From assembly GCA_947482825.1 (NCBI GenBank), contig CANKMT010000018.1, positions 1-64,000 on the forward strand: DNA of 64,000 bases, read 5' to 3'. This DNA comes from Betaproteobacteria bacterium (GTDB taxonomy: Bacteria > Pseudomonadota > Gammaproteobacteria > Burkholderiales > SG8-39). Under the pieces are notes generated by a model. It was given only the letters and a program-made list of their open reading frames with translations, searched no databases and had not been told where the DNA came from. Position numbers and translations under genes: made by a program. This document shows, in pieces, positions 1 through 8,805 of the stretch. The number at the start of each line of letters is the position of its first letter. Position 1 is the first letter of the stretch.

Positions 1-857
1 AACTTCTTCGCCATTGCGTAGGACATCCACGCGGCCATGTCGGCGCCGGAACCGGGCTGGATGCCGATGATCGTGCCCAGCGCACTGCCGCGCACCAGCG
101 GCCAGGGGTATTTCTTCAGCAGCGCCCACATGCCTTTGAACACGTTGCCGATCTTTTCCGCGGCCATCCTCGGCGGCGGCGCGGTATCGACCATGTAGCG
201 CATCAGTTCGGACACCGCGAACATGCCGACCATCATCGGGATCAGGTCCACGCCGCTCAACAGCTCGTTGATGCCGAAGGTGAAGCGGGGGTGGGCTCCC
301 GGGTTTTCCAGGCCGATGCAGGCGACCAGCAGGCCGAGGATCAGCGAGACCGATGCCTTGAGGATGCTTGCGTTACCGATGAACACCGCGCCCGCCAAGC
401 CGAGCACCACGAGCCAGAAATACTCGAAAGAGGAAAACTTGAGCGCGATCTCGGCCAGGCCCGGCGAGAACATCACCATCACGATCGTGCCGAACAAGCC
501 GCCGATGGCCGAGAAGACGAGGCCCGCGCCGAGCGCGACTTCGGCCTGTCCCTTGAGCGTCATTGCATAGGCTTCGTCGGTGTAGGCGGCGGAGGCTGGC
601 GTGCCGGGGATGCGCAGCAGCGCGCCGGGGATGTCGCCGGAGAAGATCGCCATGGCGGTGGCCGTGACGATGGCGGCGACCGCGGGCACCGGCGGCATGA
701 AGAAGGTGATCGGCACCAGCAGCGCGGTGGCCATCGTCGCGGTGAGACCTGGGATACAGCCGACGAAAAGACCGAACAGCGCGGAGCACAGGATGACGAG
801 CAGCACATACGGGTCGAACACCAGCCAGAACGCCTGCGAGAGCACGGCCCAGGTCAT
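1..857 (-). CDS. tctA: TctA-type large permease of tripartite tricarboxylate transporter (3' part outside window)
   Basis: Large, many-helix inner-membrane permease of a TTT transporter, which moves di- or tricarboxylates using an ion gradient and a periplasmic Bug receptor. About 285 N-terminal residues are visible. They begin with a hydrophobic helix, followed by a glycine/proline-rich segment (CIPGLTATMATALLVPITF) that is characteristic of the TctA family, with further helices such as LIPMMVGMFAVSELM. The start at 857 follows the tctB stop by four bases, so the two are translationally coupled. The gene runs off the left edge; the full family length is about 500 residues. Confidence 0.93.
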   Translation of the reverse strand, partial: MTWAVLSQAFWLVFDPYVLLVILCSALFGLFVGCIPGLTATMATALLVPITFFMPPVPAVAAIVTATAMAIFSGDIPGALLRIPGTPASAAYTDEAYAMTLKGQAEVALGAGLVFSAIGGLFGTIVMVMFSPGLAEIALKFSSFEYFWLVVLGLAGAVFIGNASILKASVSLILGLLVACIGLENPGAHPRFTFGINELLSGVDLIPMMVGMFAVSELMRYMVDTAPPPRMAAEKIGNVFKGMWALLKKYPWPLVRGSALGTIIGIQPGSGADMAAWMSYAMAKK

Positions 858-861
858 GGCT

Positions 862-1344
862 TCACCAGGCCACGGGCAGCAGAACGCCCCACGGCAGAGG
901 GACGCGGAGCCCCTTGTAGAAGATGAGGTGGATCACGAGCGTTGCAATCGACGCGATCGGCAGGATCAGCGCCGGGCGCACGCGCAGCTTCCAGAACAGC
1001 GCACCGAGCAGGATGATCCCGCAGGGGATGAAGCCGAGCTTGTCGGCGAGCAGGATGTAGAAGAGCAGCCCGACGACAGTCAGCACGAAATTGCCGGCGT
1101 GCCATGGGGACGTCAGCCAGTCGCCCGGGATGATCCACCCGACGCGCTGCGGGCTCAGGTGCTTGCGCAGCCCGTTGAAGATCAGGATCACCGCGCACAC
1201 CGCCAGCAAGCCGGCCAGCAGGCCGGGAAATGCCGACGGGCCGATGCTCTGGCCCGGGATCCGGGGGAACGACTGGATGTTCACCAGGATCGCGATCGCG
1301 AGCGCCAGCAGCGCACCGCCGCTGATCGCGTCGTTGAATTTCAT
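862..1344 (-). CDS. tctB: TctB-type small permease subunit
   Basis: Small membrane subunit of the TTT transporter, 160 residues. Four hydrophobic stretches can be seen: near residues 8-23, 40-58, 82-100 and 118-150. This matches the four-helix TctB family in length and topology. It lies between the bug gene (ends 1369) and tctA, in the usual order bug-tctB-tctA, with 24 bases separating it from bug. This is the only tctAB pair in the window and may serve other Bug receptors as well; that sharing is an inference. Confidence 0.9.
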   Translation of the reverse strand: MKFNDAISGGALLALAIAILVNIQSFPRIPGQSIGPSAFPGLLAGLLAVCAVILIFNGLRKHLSPQRVGWIIPGDWLTSPWHAGNFVLTVVGLLFYILLADKLGFIPCGIILLGALFWKLRVRPALILPIASIATLVIHLIFYKGLRVPLPWGVLLPVAW

Positions 1345-1368
1345 CGGGACCGCGACCCGGTGAGGTGG

Positions 1369-2343
1369 TTACTTCGCCAGCCCGACCGATTTCATCGTCG
1401 CGCCGAGGTCGGCGTCCGACTTCGCCATGAACTTTTCGAAGTCCGCGCCCGCTGCCCAGATCACGCCGAAGCCGCGCTGCGCCATGAAGTCCTTGTACTC
1501 CTTGCCGTCGTAGACCTTTTTGAGCGCCGCGCCGAGCGGGCCCTGGACGTCCTTGGGCAGGTTCTTCGGCGCGACGATGCCGCGCCATGCGCCCAGTTGC
1601 CAGTCGCTGCCGGTGGCCGCCTTGAGCGTCGGGACATTGGGGTAGAGCGCGGCAGGTTGGGTGGCCATGATCGCGAGGCTCCTGACCTTGCCCGCGTCGA
1701 TCAGCGAGCGTGCCTCGGGCAGCGAGCAGGGCGCGAACTCGACGCCGCCCGCGACCAGGTCCTGCAGTCCGGGCGCGGCGCCGTTCGAAGGCACCCAGGG
1801 CACCGAGGCCGGATCGAGTTTCAGGTCCTTCAGCATGCCGGCGATGGCGAGGTGCCAGATTCCACCCTGGCCGGTGCCCGAGGCCTTGAACTTGCCCGGG
1901 TTGGCCTTGATCGCGGCCAGCACGTCGTTCATGTTCTTGTAAGGCGAATCGGCGCGCACCTGGAAACCGGCCGGGTCGAGGTTGACCAGCGCAATCGGCG
2001 TGTACGAGCTGTACTTGAGGTCGGTCAGTCCCTGCCAGTGCATCATCGCAATTTCCACGGTGGCCAGGCCGATCGTGTAGCCGTCGGGCGGCGCGGTGGC
2101 GATCGCACTGTGGCCGACCACGCCGTTGCCGCCAGTGCGGTTGACGACGTTGATCGGCTGCTTGAGCTCGCGCTCCAGCAGGCTGGCGATGATGCGGGCG
2201 GTGGCGTCCGTGCCGCCGCCTGCGCCCCAGGGCACGATCAGCGTGACCGGGCGCTCGGGCCAGGCCGCGGTCGCGGATTGGATTGCGAGCATTGCTGAAG
2301 CAGCGAGCGAGCAGCGCAGGGCGCGCTTGAATAGTCCGGGCAT
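1369..2343 (-). CDS. Bug family TTT substrate-binding protein (partner of TctAB)
   Basis: Periplasmic receptor, 324 residues, with a Sec signal peptide of about 27 residues ending in ATAA before WPERPV. The family signature follows (LIVPWGAGGGTDATAR), so the Venus-flytrap fold of Bug/TctC proteins is expected. As first gene of the bug-tctB-tctA unit it should deliver a carboxylate to TctAB. The ligand cannot be read from sequence. The region 2344-2492 upstream separates it from the SDR gene and presumably holds its promoter; I could not single out convincing boxes. Confidence 0.93.
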   Translation of the reverse strand: MPGLFKRALRCSLAASAMLAIQSATAAWPERPVTLIVPWGAGGGTDATARIIASLLERELKQPINVVNRTGGNGVVGHSAIATAPPDGYTIGLATVEIAMMHWQGLTDLKYSSYTPIALVNLDPAGFQVRADSPYKNMNDVLAAIKANPGKFKASGTGQGGIWHLAIAGMLKDLKLDPASVPWVPSNGAAPGLQDLVAGGVEFAPCSLPEARSLIDAGKVRSLAIMATQPAALYPNVPTLKAATGSDWQLGAWRGIVAPKNLPKDVQGPLGAALKKVYDGKEYKDFMAQRGFGVIWAAGADFEKFMAKSDADLGATMKSVGLAK

Positions 2344-2492
2344 TGGGTTCTCCTCAGGGAATTGAGCGGGACGCGTCTTGTGGCGCGCCTAATTAACCAT
2401 CCTGTTACTTCCACGGTCACAACTTAAGCCAAGCGCACAATAAACCATGAAGGCCGGGGAACTCAATCCCGGGCGGGTACACCCGCGAAGGC

Positions 2493-3284
2493 TCAGTACG
2501 AAATCGCGCGCCCCGAGCCGCCGTCGACCGCGATGGCCTGGCCGGTGATCGCCGAGGCGGCCTCCGAACACAGGAACAGCACCAGATTGGCGAGGTCTTC
2601 CGGCTGGATGAAGCGCCCGATCGGGATTTCCTTGAGGCGCAACTCGGTTACTTGCGCGAGCGTCAGCTTGTCGAGTTCGGCCCAGCGCTTGAGCAAGCCT
2701 TCGAGGCGTGGCGTCCACGTGTATCCCGGGTGGATCGTATTCACCGTGATTCCATCCTTGCCGACCTGCTCGGCCAGGTGCTTGGTGAAATTGGTCACCG
2801 CTGCATTCACCGCGCCGTTGGTGATCCGGTACTCGGTCACGATGCGCGCCGACATGCCGGCCACATTGACGATGCGCCCGCCGCCGGCCTTCTTCATGTG
2901 GGGCAGCACCTCGCGCGCGCAGCGCACGTAGCCCATGAGCTTGACGTCGAGGTGATGCTTCCATTCCTCATCCGACAACGCAGCAAAGCTCGCCTGGGTG
3001 GAACTGACCGCGTTGTTGAGGAGGATGTCGATGCGGCCGAAGCGCGTGGCGGCAGAATCCACGAAACGGCGAATGTCTTCGGGCCGCAAAACGTCGGCCG
3101 TCACGGCGAGCACGTCCGCGCCTTGGGCGCGAAGCTCGGTCGCCGCGACGGTGAGTTCCGCCTCACCCCGGGCGCAGATCGCGAGCTTGACGCCTTCCTT
3201 TGCAAGCGCGCCCGCGGCGGTGCGGCCGATGCCTTTGCTGCCGCCGGTGACGAGCGCGACGCGGCCCTTCAGTCCCAGGTCCAT
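2493..3284 (-). CDS. SDR family oxidoreductase, atypical active site
   Basis: Short-chain dehydrogenase, 263 residues. The Rossmann motif TGGSKGIG (residues 13-20) and the NNA motif (90-92) are present, and the C-terminus has the family end GQAIAVDGG. The usual Tyr-x3-Lys is altered: after Tyr152 the fourth residue is Asn156 (EYRITNGAVN) instead of Lys, so standard SDR chemistry is doubtful or compensated. The start at 3284 was chosen because its ATG shares one base with the TGA of the dioxygenase (TGATG overlap); an upstream in-frame start would lie inside that gene. It forms one unit with the dioxygenase and the Bug protein. Confidence 0.88.
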   Translation of the reverse strand: MDLGLKGRVALVTGGSKGIGRTAAGALAKEGVKLAICARGEAELTVAATELRAQGADVLAVTADVLRPEDIRRFVDSAATRFGRIDILLNNAVSSTQASFAALSDEEWKHHLDVKLMGYVRCAREVLPHMKKAGGGRIVNVAGMSARIVTEYRITNGAVNAAVTNFTKHLAEQVGKDGITVNTIHPGYTWTPRLEGLLKRWAELDKLTLAQVTELRLKEIPIGRFIQPEDLANLVLFLCSEAASAITGQAIAVDGGSGRAISY

Positions 3285-4141
3285 CAGTGGATCTCGAGGC
3301 TGAGCAACTGCGTGCGGTGCAGGATACGCCGCACGCTCGGATCGAAGGCATCGCGCCGGTGCATCACGCAGCGGTTGTCCCACATGACGACATCGCCTTG
3401 CCGCCACTTGTGCGCGAAGGCGAATTCGTCACGGGTGGCATGCGCCCACAGCTCGTCGAGCAGGGCCTCGCTTTCGGCCAGCGACAGGCCCTCGATGTAC
3501 CCGTGCTGGCGGCGGCCGAGGTAGAGCGCCTTGCGGTGCGTGCCCGGGTGCTCGATCACGAGGGGGTGCATCGTGCCGGGGGCACGTGTCACGTCCGTGA
3601 CGTTCTCGTAGCCCTGGCGCAGCGTGCCGGCGCTCGTATAGCTCGACGTATGGTTCGAGCGCAGCCCCTTGATGCGTTCCTTGAGGGCGGCGGGCAGCTT
3701 TTCGTACGCAAGGTACATGTTGTTGAACCAGGTGTCGGCGCCGTCCGGCGGCACTTCAATCCCGTACAGGATGCTCGCCGGCGGCGGTGTCGCAAGGTAG
3801 GTCATGTCGCTGTGCCACGAAAGTTCGCCATCGCCAAGCGAGCCGAGCGGCAGGCCGCCTTCGACAACGTTGGAGACCACGGTCACCTCGGGCAGCCGGG
3901 GCACATGGACAACGCCCACCGCTTTTTCGGCGACCGGCGCTTTTTCCAGCCGGCCGAACCGGCGGCTGAACGCCACGAGGCCCGCGTCGTCGAGCGACTG
4001 GCCGCGAAACACTAGCACCAGATGCTCGAGCCACGCCTTGCCGATCGCGGCGAGCGTTTCGGCCTCCAGCGGCCTGGCCACTTCCACGCCTTCGATTTCT
4101 GCGCCCAGCGGTCCGTGGGTGCGTGCAACCCTGATGGCCAT
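3284..4141 (-). CDS. TauD/TfdA family Fe(II)/2-oxoglutarate dioxygenase
   Basis: 285 residues, typical for TauD/TfdA enzymes, which use Fe(II), O2 and 2-oxoglutarate to hydroxylate small acids such as taurine or 2,4-D. The iron triad is His110 and Asp112 (SWHSDMTYL) plus His261 (NRCVMHRRD), and Arg272 is the probable 2-oxoglutarate ligand, eleven residues after His261. The longer open frame upstream is rejected because it would overlap the whole Bug gene; the ATG at 4141 sits 11 bases after the Bug stop. Located between a Bug receptor and an SDR, so the substrate is probably an imported acid. The exact substrate is unknown. Confidence 0.9.
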   Translation of the reverse strand: MAIRVARTHGPLGAEIEGVEVARPLEAETLAAIGKAWLEHLVLVFRGQSLDDAGLVAFSRRFGRLEKAPVAEKAVGVVHVPRLPEVTVVSNVVEGGLPLGSLGDGELSWHSDMTYLATPPPASILYGIEVPPDGADTWFNNMYLAYEKLPAALKERIKGLRSNHTSSYTSAGTLRQGYENVTDVTRAPGTMHPLVIEHPGTHRKALYLGRRQHGYIEGLSLAESEALLDELWAHATRDEFAFAHKWRQGDVVMWDNRCVMHRRDAFDPSVRRILHRTQLLSLEIH

Positions 4142-4152
4142 GAGGCCTCTCC

Positions 4153-5103
4153 TTAGGGGATCAGCTTGAGCTGTTTGAGGATCGCGGTGTCGCCACGCGC
4201 CTGCTCGGCCAGCATCTCGGCCATCGCCGCGCGGGTCATCGTGCCCTCCAGGGTGGCGCTGTCCTTGAGATAGGCCTGGAAGCGCGCCGACTTCACGCCG
4301 GTGCGCACAAACCCGTGGTTGCGCTCGAGGATAGCCTCGGGCGTGCCTTTTTTCATGATCATGCCGCGCCAGTGGTAGCGCACGAGGTCGATGCCGCGCT
4401 CCTTGAACGTCGGCACTTCCGGGAACAGGTCGACACGCGCCTCGCCGGAGTGCGCCAGAACGACCATTTTCTCCTTGAACGAAGGATAGACGCTGATGTT
4501 GCTCATCGCGGCTTCCATGTGGTTGCCCAGCACCGCGGTGATCGCTTTGGCCCCGCTGTCGTAGGGAATCCAGGTGAAGGTCGATTTTTCGCGTGCCGCG
4601 ATCTGCATAAGCACGATCTGGAACGGGCCGCCGATCGCGAAGCCGCCGACCCGAACGGCATCCGGGCGGGCACGCATGTCGTTCAGAAGCGCTTTCAAGT
4701 CGGGGTAGCGCTGCGGCATCGCATAGAGCGCAAACGGATCGAGCTGGATGCGGTACAGCGGCTCGAAGTCGGTCCACTCGTGCAGATGGCCGGGCATCTG
4801 CAGGATCGAGGTGAGGCCGGTGCCGTCGGACATGATCGTCGCGCCGTCGGCCGGCGCCTGCTTGAGCGCACTCATGGCGATCTGGCCGGAGGCGCCCGGT
4901 CGCGGCTCGACGATCACCGGCCGGCCGACGGCCTTGGTCATCTCATCGGCAAGGATGCGCAGCATCACGTCCTGCGGCGCGCCCGCGTTGGAGCCGTGAA
5001 GGATGCGGATGGTGTCCTGTTGGGCCGCCGCCGGCAGGGCGGCGCCGATCGAAAGCGCCACCGAAGCCTGAATGATCAGCCGGGCAATGCGTTGGCAGGG
5101 CAT
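4153..5103 (-). CDS. Bug family substrate-binding protein, divergent
   Basis: 316 residues with a signal peptide ending PAAAQ near residue 28. The first binding-site segment (ILHGSNAGAPQDVMLRILAD) lacks the usual PF-PGG-D-AR pattern, but REPRPGASGQIA-like and later Bug elements remain (VIVEPRPGASGQIA, VPTFKERGID). It is the first gene of a three-gene unit with a TauD-like dioxygenase and an SDR, suggesting that the receptor captures the dioxygenase substrate. Divergent from the Fe-S protein gene at 5225, with a 121-base intergenic region that probably carries both promoters. Confidence 0.86.
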   Translation of the reverse strand: MPCQRIARLIIQASVALSIGAALPAAAQQDTIRILHGSNAGAPQDVMLRILADEMTKAVGRPVIVEPRPGASGQIAMSALKQAPADGATIMSDGTGLTSILQMPGHLHEWTDFEPLYRIQLDPFALYAMPQRYPDLKALLNDMRARPDAVRVGGFAIGGPFQIVLMQIAAREKSTFTWIPYDSGAKAITAVLGNHMEAAMSNISVYPSFKEKMVVLAHSGEARVDLFPEVPTFKERGIDLVRYHWRGMIMKKGTPEAILERNHGFVRTGVKSARFQAYLKDSATLEGTMTRAAMAEMLAEQARGDTAILKQLKLIP

Positions 5104-5224
5104 GGTTTGTTTCCTCGGTAGGCAGCGACAAGAAAATCATGGCACCAGCCGGCACGCCGCGCAATGGCGAACCGGGGTTGCACGACTGTGCGAAACACCT
5201 CAATCTTCACGCCCTGGAGGACAG

Positions 5225-6151
5225 ATGACCAAACCCGCGCACGCGATCGACCCTGCAGCCGCAAAGCAGGCCATCTTCGAGTACTGCAAGAAGCGGGGTG
5301 CGCTTGCGGTCGGGGTCGCCGACCTTGCCGCGCTCGAAAGAATCGCGCCGCCCGGCCATCGGCCGAGCGACCTCATGCCGCGCGTGAAGTCGGTGATCTC
5401 GCTGGGCGTCGGCGGACAGACGCAGGGCACCTGGCAGATGCCGGCCAAGGCCATGGCCTATTCGGGTTCGACCGAGGTGCGCGCATACAAGGTGGCTTAC
5501 GGGTGCTCTTTCTTCATCGAGCAGAAATTCGGCGTGCCTTCGATCTACGTGCCGCCGGATATCGATCCTGAAGGCGGGCCGCGCGTGCCGTTCCAGAGCC
5601 TGAAACTGCATGCCGAGCTCGCCGGCATCGGCGCGCGGTCGCTCGCGGGCGATATCCTGCTGCATCCGGAATTCGGCTTCATGTACTACGCGTCGGTGTT
5701 CACCGAGATGGAACTCGAGCCCGACGCGCCGATGGCGGAGAACCCGTGCCCGGCGCCTTCGTGCGTGAGCATGTACCGCTCGATCGGCCGGACCCCTTGC
5801 ATGAAATTCTGCCCGGCGCAGTGCCTGGACGGCGAGATCGACGAGCAGGGCCGCCAGAAGGTCATGCGCTACGACATGGCCAAGTGCGCCGAATTCACCC
5901 AAGAGTACGAAGCGGTGCCCAAGATCCTGGCCGAGGCGGTCAAGGACGAAGTGCGCACGCACGGCGCCGAGGGGCTCATGGATCCGGACCGCAAGATGCT
6001 CTGGTACAAGGTTTCGGCCGGCTCCGGCGCGTGGTTCGCGCAGTGCTTCGAGTGCATGCGCGTCTGCCCGATCGCGACCAAGGCGCCGGCCTCCGACCCC
6101 ATCGTGCGAACGGACGCGATGCGCGGCGCTGCGGGCGTCAAGGGCGGTTGA
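5225..6151 (+). CDS. Fe-S protein related to reductive dehalogenase / epoxyqueuosine reductase C-terminal domain
   Basis: 308 residues without signal peptide, so probably cytoplasmic. Two cysteine clusters suggest two [4Fe-4S] centres: C175, C180, C192, C196, C200 and C221 in the middle, and C274-x2-C277-x3-C281-Pro near the end. The layout resembles the ferredoxin part of QueG and of reductive dehalogenases, but the spacing is not the standard CxxCxxCxxxCP twice. The ATG at 5225 has a good ribosome-binding site (GGAGGA) and is preferred over the upstream in-frame starts. One base separates it from the CoA ligase gene, so the two are coupled. Function is not established; a redox step on a CoA-activated acid is one reading. 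Confidence 0.75.
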   Translation: MTKPAHAIDPAAAKQAIFEYCKKRGALAVGVADLAALERIAPPGHRPSDLMPRVKSVISLGVGGQTQGTWQMPAKAMAYSGSTEVRAYKVAYGCSFFIEQKFGVPSIYVPPDIDPEGGPRVPFQSLKLHAELAGIGARSLAGDILLHPEFGFMYYASVFTEMELEPDAPMAENPCPAPSCVSMYRSIGRTPCMKFCPAQCLDGEIDEQGRQKVMRYDMAKCAEFTQEYEAVPKILAEAVKDEVRTHGAEGLMDPDRKMLWYKVSAGSGAWFAQCFECMRVCPIATKAPASDPIVRTDAMRGAAGVKGG

Positions 6152-6152
6152 G

Positions 6153-8120
6153 ATGGCGCGCGGACTGACACGCGAGCAGCTTGGCATTACCGAGGCGATG
6201 ATCGACACCTATGGCGAGTCGATCTTCCGCATGAGCCATAACCTGCAGGTGCGGGAAGGTGACCCGGTGCGCAAGCTCGACTGGAAGGACATCGACCGCC
6301 AGCGCGAGGCGATGGGACTTGCGGACGGACAGATCGCCGAGCGGCTCGGCCTCGCGCGCGAGCAGGTCATGTTCATCCGCAACACCGAAGAGGGCCGCCG
6401 GTTCCAGGTCGGGCAGCAGGCCTACCTGATGGACCTCGGCGGTGGCAAGCGCTTCCGGCCCGAGCGCGTGGTGCCTTTCGGGCAGCGGTTCCGTTACAGC
6501 GATGACGCGCTAGCCTTGCGCTCGGCGCTGCGTTTCGACGGCCAGCGCGTTGCGCATTTCATTGCGCAGGGCTGGTGGCGCGACGACACGCTGCCCAAGT
6601 GGCTGGCCCGCCATGGCGCCGAGCGCCCGGATGCGGTGGCCGTCGTGCACGCAGGCGAGACGCTTTCGTGGTCCGGGCTATCGTCGAGGGTTGCGGCCTT
6701 CGCTTCCGGCCTGAGCCAGGCCGGCGTGGTGGCGGGCGAAGTGGTTGCCGTTCAACTGCCGAACATCCCCGAATTCATCGTCGCCTACCTTGCCATCGCG
6801 CGCCTTGGCGCGGTGATGACGACGATCCACATGCCTTACCGCGGCAGCGAGTTCGAAACCCTGCTGCGCCACAGCCGCGCGAAAGCCATCGTGTGCCTGG
6901 GCGCGGCCAAGGACTGGTCGCCGGCCGCCGCGGCGGTGGGTTTGCGTGAAACGATCGCGACGCTGAAGACCGTGATTGCGCTCGGCCAGCCGGTCCCGGG
7001 GGCCACTGCGTTCGCCGAAATCCAGGCCGCGCCGGCCGCCGCGATCCGCGACCTCCCCGGGCCTGCGGCGGGCGATCCGTTCCTCTTGCTCTACACCTCG
7101 GGCACGACGGCGTCGCCCAAGGCCGTGCCCCACAGCTATCACACGCTGCTGTCGAACGCGCGCCTCGGAGTGCCCGAGCACGGCATCACGAGCGGCGACC
7201 GGATCTTTTCGGCCGCGCCGTTTTCGCACCTGTTTGGGTTGTACGCATTGCATGTGGGCTGGGCTGCGGGCGCGGCGGCGGTGCTGTTGCCGCAGTTCGC
7301 GCCGGCGGATCTTGCCGTGACGGTCGAGCGCGACCGGCCCACAGCCTTGTGGACTGCGCCGGCGCATATCGCGGCCTGTCGCGCGATGGGTCTCGTCGAC
7401 AAGCACGATTTCTCGTCGCTTACGCTCGCGATCCTATCCGGGAGCGCCTGTCCGCCGGAACTGGTGCGATGGCTGGCGGCGCGCCTGCCCGGGTGCTCGG
7501 TGACGCAGCTCTGGGGAATGACCGAGACGCAGGCGGCGCTTTACTCGAGACCCGCCGATCCATTCGACGTTTCGGCGGTGAGCGCGGGCCGCGCGAGTCC
7601 CGGCACCGAAGTGCGCGTGGTAACCCATGACGAAGAACCCTGCGCATGCGGCGAAGAGGGCGAACTCCAGGTGCGCGGGTGCCTCGCCTTTCCCGGCTTT
7701 TATGACAACGCGGCTGCCAACGAAGCGGCCTTCGCGCCGGGCGGCTGGTACCGCACCGGCGACCTGGCCACCATGGATGGCGCGGGCAACGTGTCGATCA
7801 CCGGGCGGGCCAAGGACGTGATCAATCGGGGCGGGCACAAATTCAATCCGCGCGACGTGGAGGACCTGCTCGATTCGCACCCGAAGGTGATGCAATCGGC
7901 CATCGTGCCGATGCCGGACCCCGTGCTCGGCGAAAAGGCCTGCTGCTTCGTGACGTTGCGGCCCGGCGTTGCACAGGTGGTGCTTGAAGAACTGGTCGCG
8001 TTCCTCGCGGAGCGCAACATTGCAAAGATGAAATTCCCCGAGCGCCTCGTGGTGGTCAGCGAGATGCCGCTGACCCCCACGCGAAAGATCATCAAAGGCC
8101 GCCTGAGGATCCCTGATTAG
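6153..8120 (+). CDS. AMP-forming acyl-CoA ligase with N-terminal extension
   Basis: 655 residues, about 100-140 longer than a usual acyl-CoA ligase. Residues 1-140 are not part of the AMP-binding fold; they hold a helical segment (GLADGQIAERLGLAREQVMF, residues 56-75) that looks like a small helix-turn-helix but is unproven. The adenylation P-loop YTSGTTASPK is at 314-323, the WYRTGD signature follows, and the C-terminal catalytic Lys is K645 (PTRKIIKG). It should activate a carboxylic acid to the acyl-CoA through an acyl-AMP. Coupled to the Fe-S protein gene upstream. Its stop overlaps the stop of the glycine-zipper gene on the other strand. Confidence 0.88.
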   Translation: MARGLTREQLGITEAMIDTYGESIFRMSHNLQVREGDPVRKLDWKDIDRQREAMGLADGQIAERLGLAREQVMFIRNTEEGRRFQVGQQAYLMDLGGGKRFRPERVVPFGQRFRYSDDALALRSALRFDGQRVAHFIAQGWWRDDTLPKWLARHGAERPDAVAVVHAGETLSWSGLSSRVAAFASGLSQAGVVAGEVVAVQLPNIPEFIVAYLAIARLGAVMTTIHMPYRGSEFETLLRHSRAKAIVCLGAAKDWSPAAAAVGLRETIATLKTVIALGQPVPGATAFAEIQAAPAAAIRDLPGPAAGDPFLLLYTSGTTASPKAVPHSYHTLLSNARLGVPEHGITSGDRIFSAAPFSHLFGLYALHVGWAAGAAAVLLPQFAPADLAVTVERDRPTALWTAPAHIAACRAMGLVDKHDFSSLTLAILSGSACPPELVRWLAARLPGCSVTQLWGMTETQAALYSRPADPFDVSAVSAGRASPGTEVRVVTHDEEPCACGEEGELQVRGCLAFPGFYDNAAANEAAFAPGGWYRTGDLATMDGAGNVSITGRAKDVINRGGHKFNPRDVEDLLDSHPKVMQSAIVPMPDPVLGEKACCFVTLRPGVAQVVLEELVAFLAERNIAKMKFPERLVVVSEMPLTPTRKIIKGRLRIPD

Positions 8121-8539
8121 AAGCCGGATCCCAAAATGCCGCCGATGACCGCGCCTACCGCCGTGGTTGCGAACCGGTCGCCGCCGTGGCCGAACTGGCT
8201 GCCGATGACGGCACCGGCGACCGCGCCGATTGCGGCATTCGGGTTGACCCCGTACATCGGCGCCGGGCCGTAGACCACCGGGGCCGGCGCATACACGGGT
8301 GCCGCGTAGACCGGGGGGGGGTAGTAGCCCGCGGCCGGGTAGTACACCGGGGCCGGTGCGACCACGACGCGGGGGGCGTAGTAATGCGGGCGGTGGTAGC
8401 TGCGATCGTAATGTCCGTACGCTTGGCCCCTGCCGCGATCCCAACCGCGGTCACGCCCGTGATCCGCGAAGGCGGGCGCCGCCATCGCGAGGGTGACGCC
8501 GGAGATCAATACACAGAGTGTTTTCTTGGTGGTGTTCAT
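8117..8539 (-). CDS. Exported glycine-zipper protein
   Basis: 140 residues. A signal peptide of about 25 residues (ends AAPAFA) is followed by an Arg/Tyr/His-rich stretch (HGRDRGWDRGRGQAYGHY), a Pro-Tyr-Ala-Val repeat region (roughly 45-95) and a C-terminal glycine zipper (AIGAVAGAVIGSQFG and AVGAVIGGILGSGF). Such 2TM glycine-zipper proteins sit in the outer membrane or periplasm. A run of nine G bases near 8313 encodes prolines and is a spot prone to length errors. Ribosome-binding site GGAGG precedes the ATG. Convergent with the ligase gene, with overlapping stop codons. Specific role unknown. Confidence 0.8.
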   Translation of the reverse strand: MNTTKKTLCVLISGVTLAMAAPAFADHGRDRGWDRGRGQAYGHYDRSYHRPHYYAPRVVVAPAPVYYPAAGYYPPPVYAAPVYAPAPVVYGPAPMYGVNPNAAIGAVAGAVIGSQFGHGGDRFATTAVGAVIGGILGSGF

Positions 8540-8805
8540 GGCTGCCTCCTGTTTGTGTGTCCCGTGCAGTGTTATCGGGTCTGCACGGATTCACTATTGC
8601 CCAACCGCGCATGCATTTCCGAAACGATTTGCAACGGCGTGTAGCACTGGGGTCCGGGTTGTAAGTCTTTTCGCCGGAAAGCCGGTCTGGAAACATCCGG
8701 TAACAAATTGCCGGTCGTCGCTCCGGCCGCGCCTGTCGTCGGAAGACCCGAGGCGCGTGAAAAAAGGCACACGGGGCTCATGGCCTTGCTTGCTATGCTC
8801 GGGGC
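8540..8805 (+). other. Intergenic region between divergent genes
   Basis: Non-coding stretch of 266 bases between the glycine-zipper gene (minus) and the kinase gene (plus). It should hold both promoters. I could not identify convincing -35/-10 pairs, palindromes or an RNA gene in it. Confidence 0.5.

Noticed and set aside
601-2298. 565-residue plus-strand frame opposite the TTT genes
   Set aside because: Antisense to tctA, tctB and bug; Arg/Asp/His-rich composition typical of shadow frames in high-GC DNA.
3284-4777. 497-residue minus-strand open frame spanning the dioxygenase and part of the Bug gene
   Set aside because: The first part is a shadow of the Bug gene in another frame; only the part from 4141 shows TauD features.
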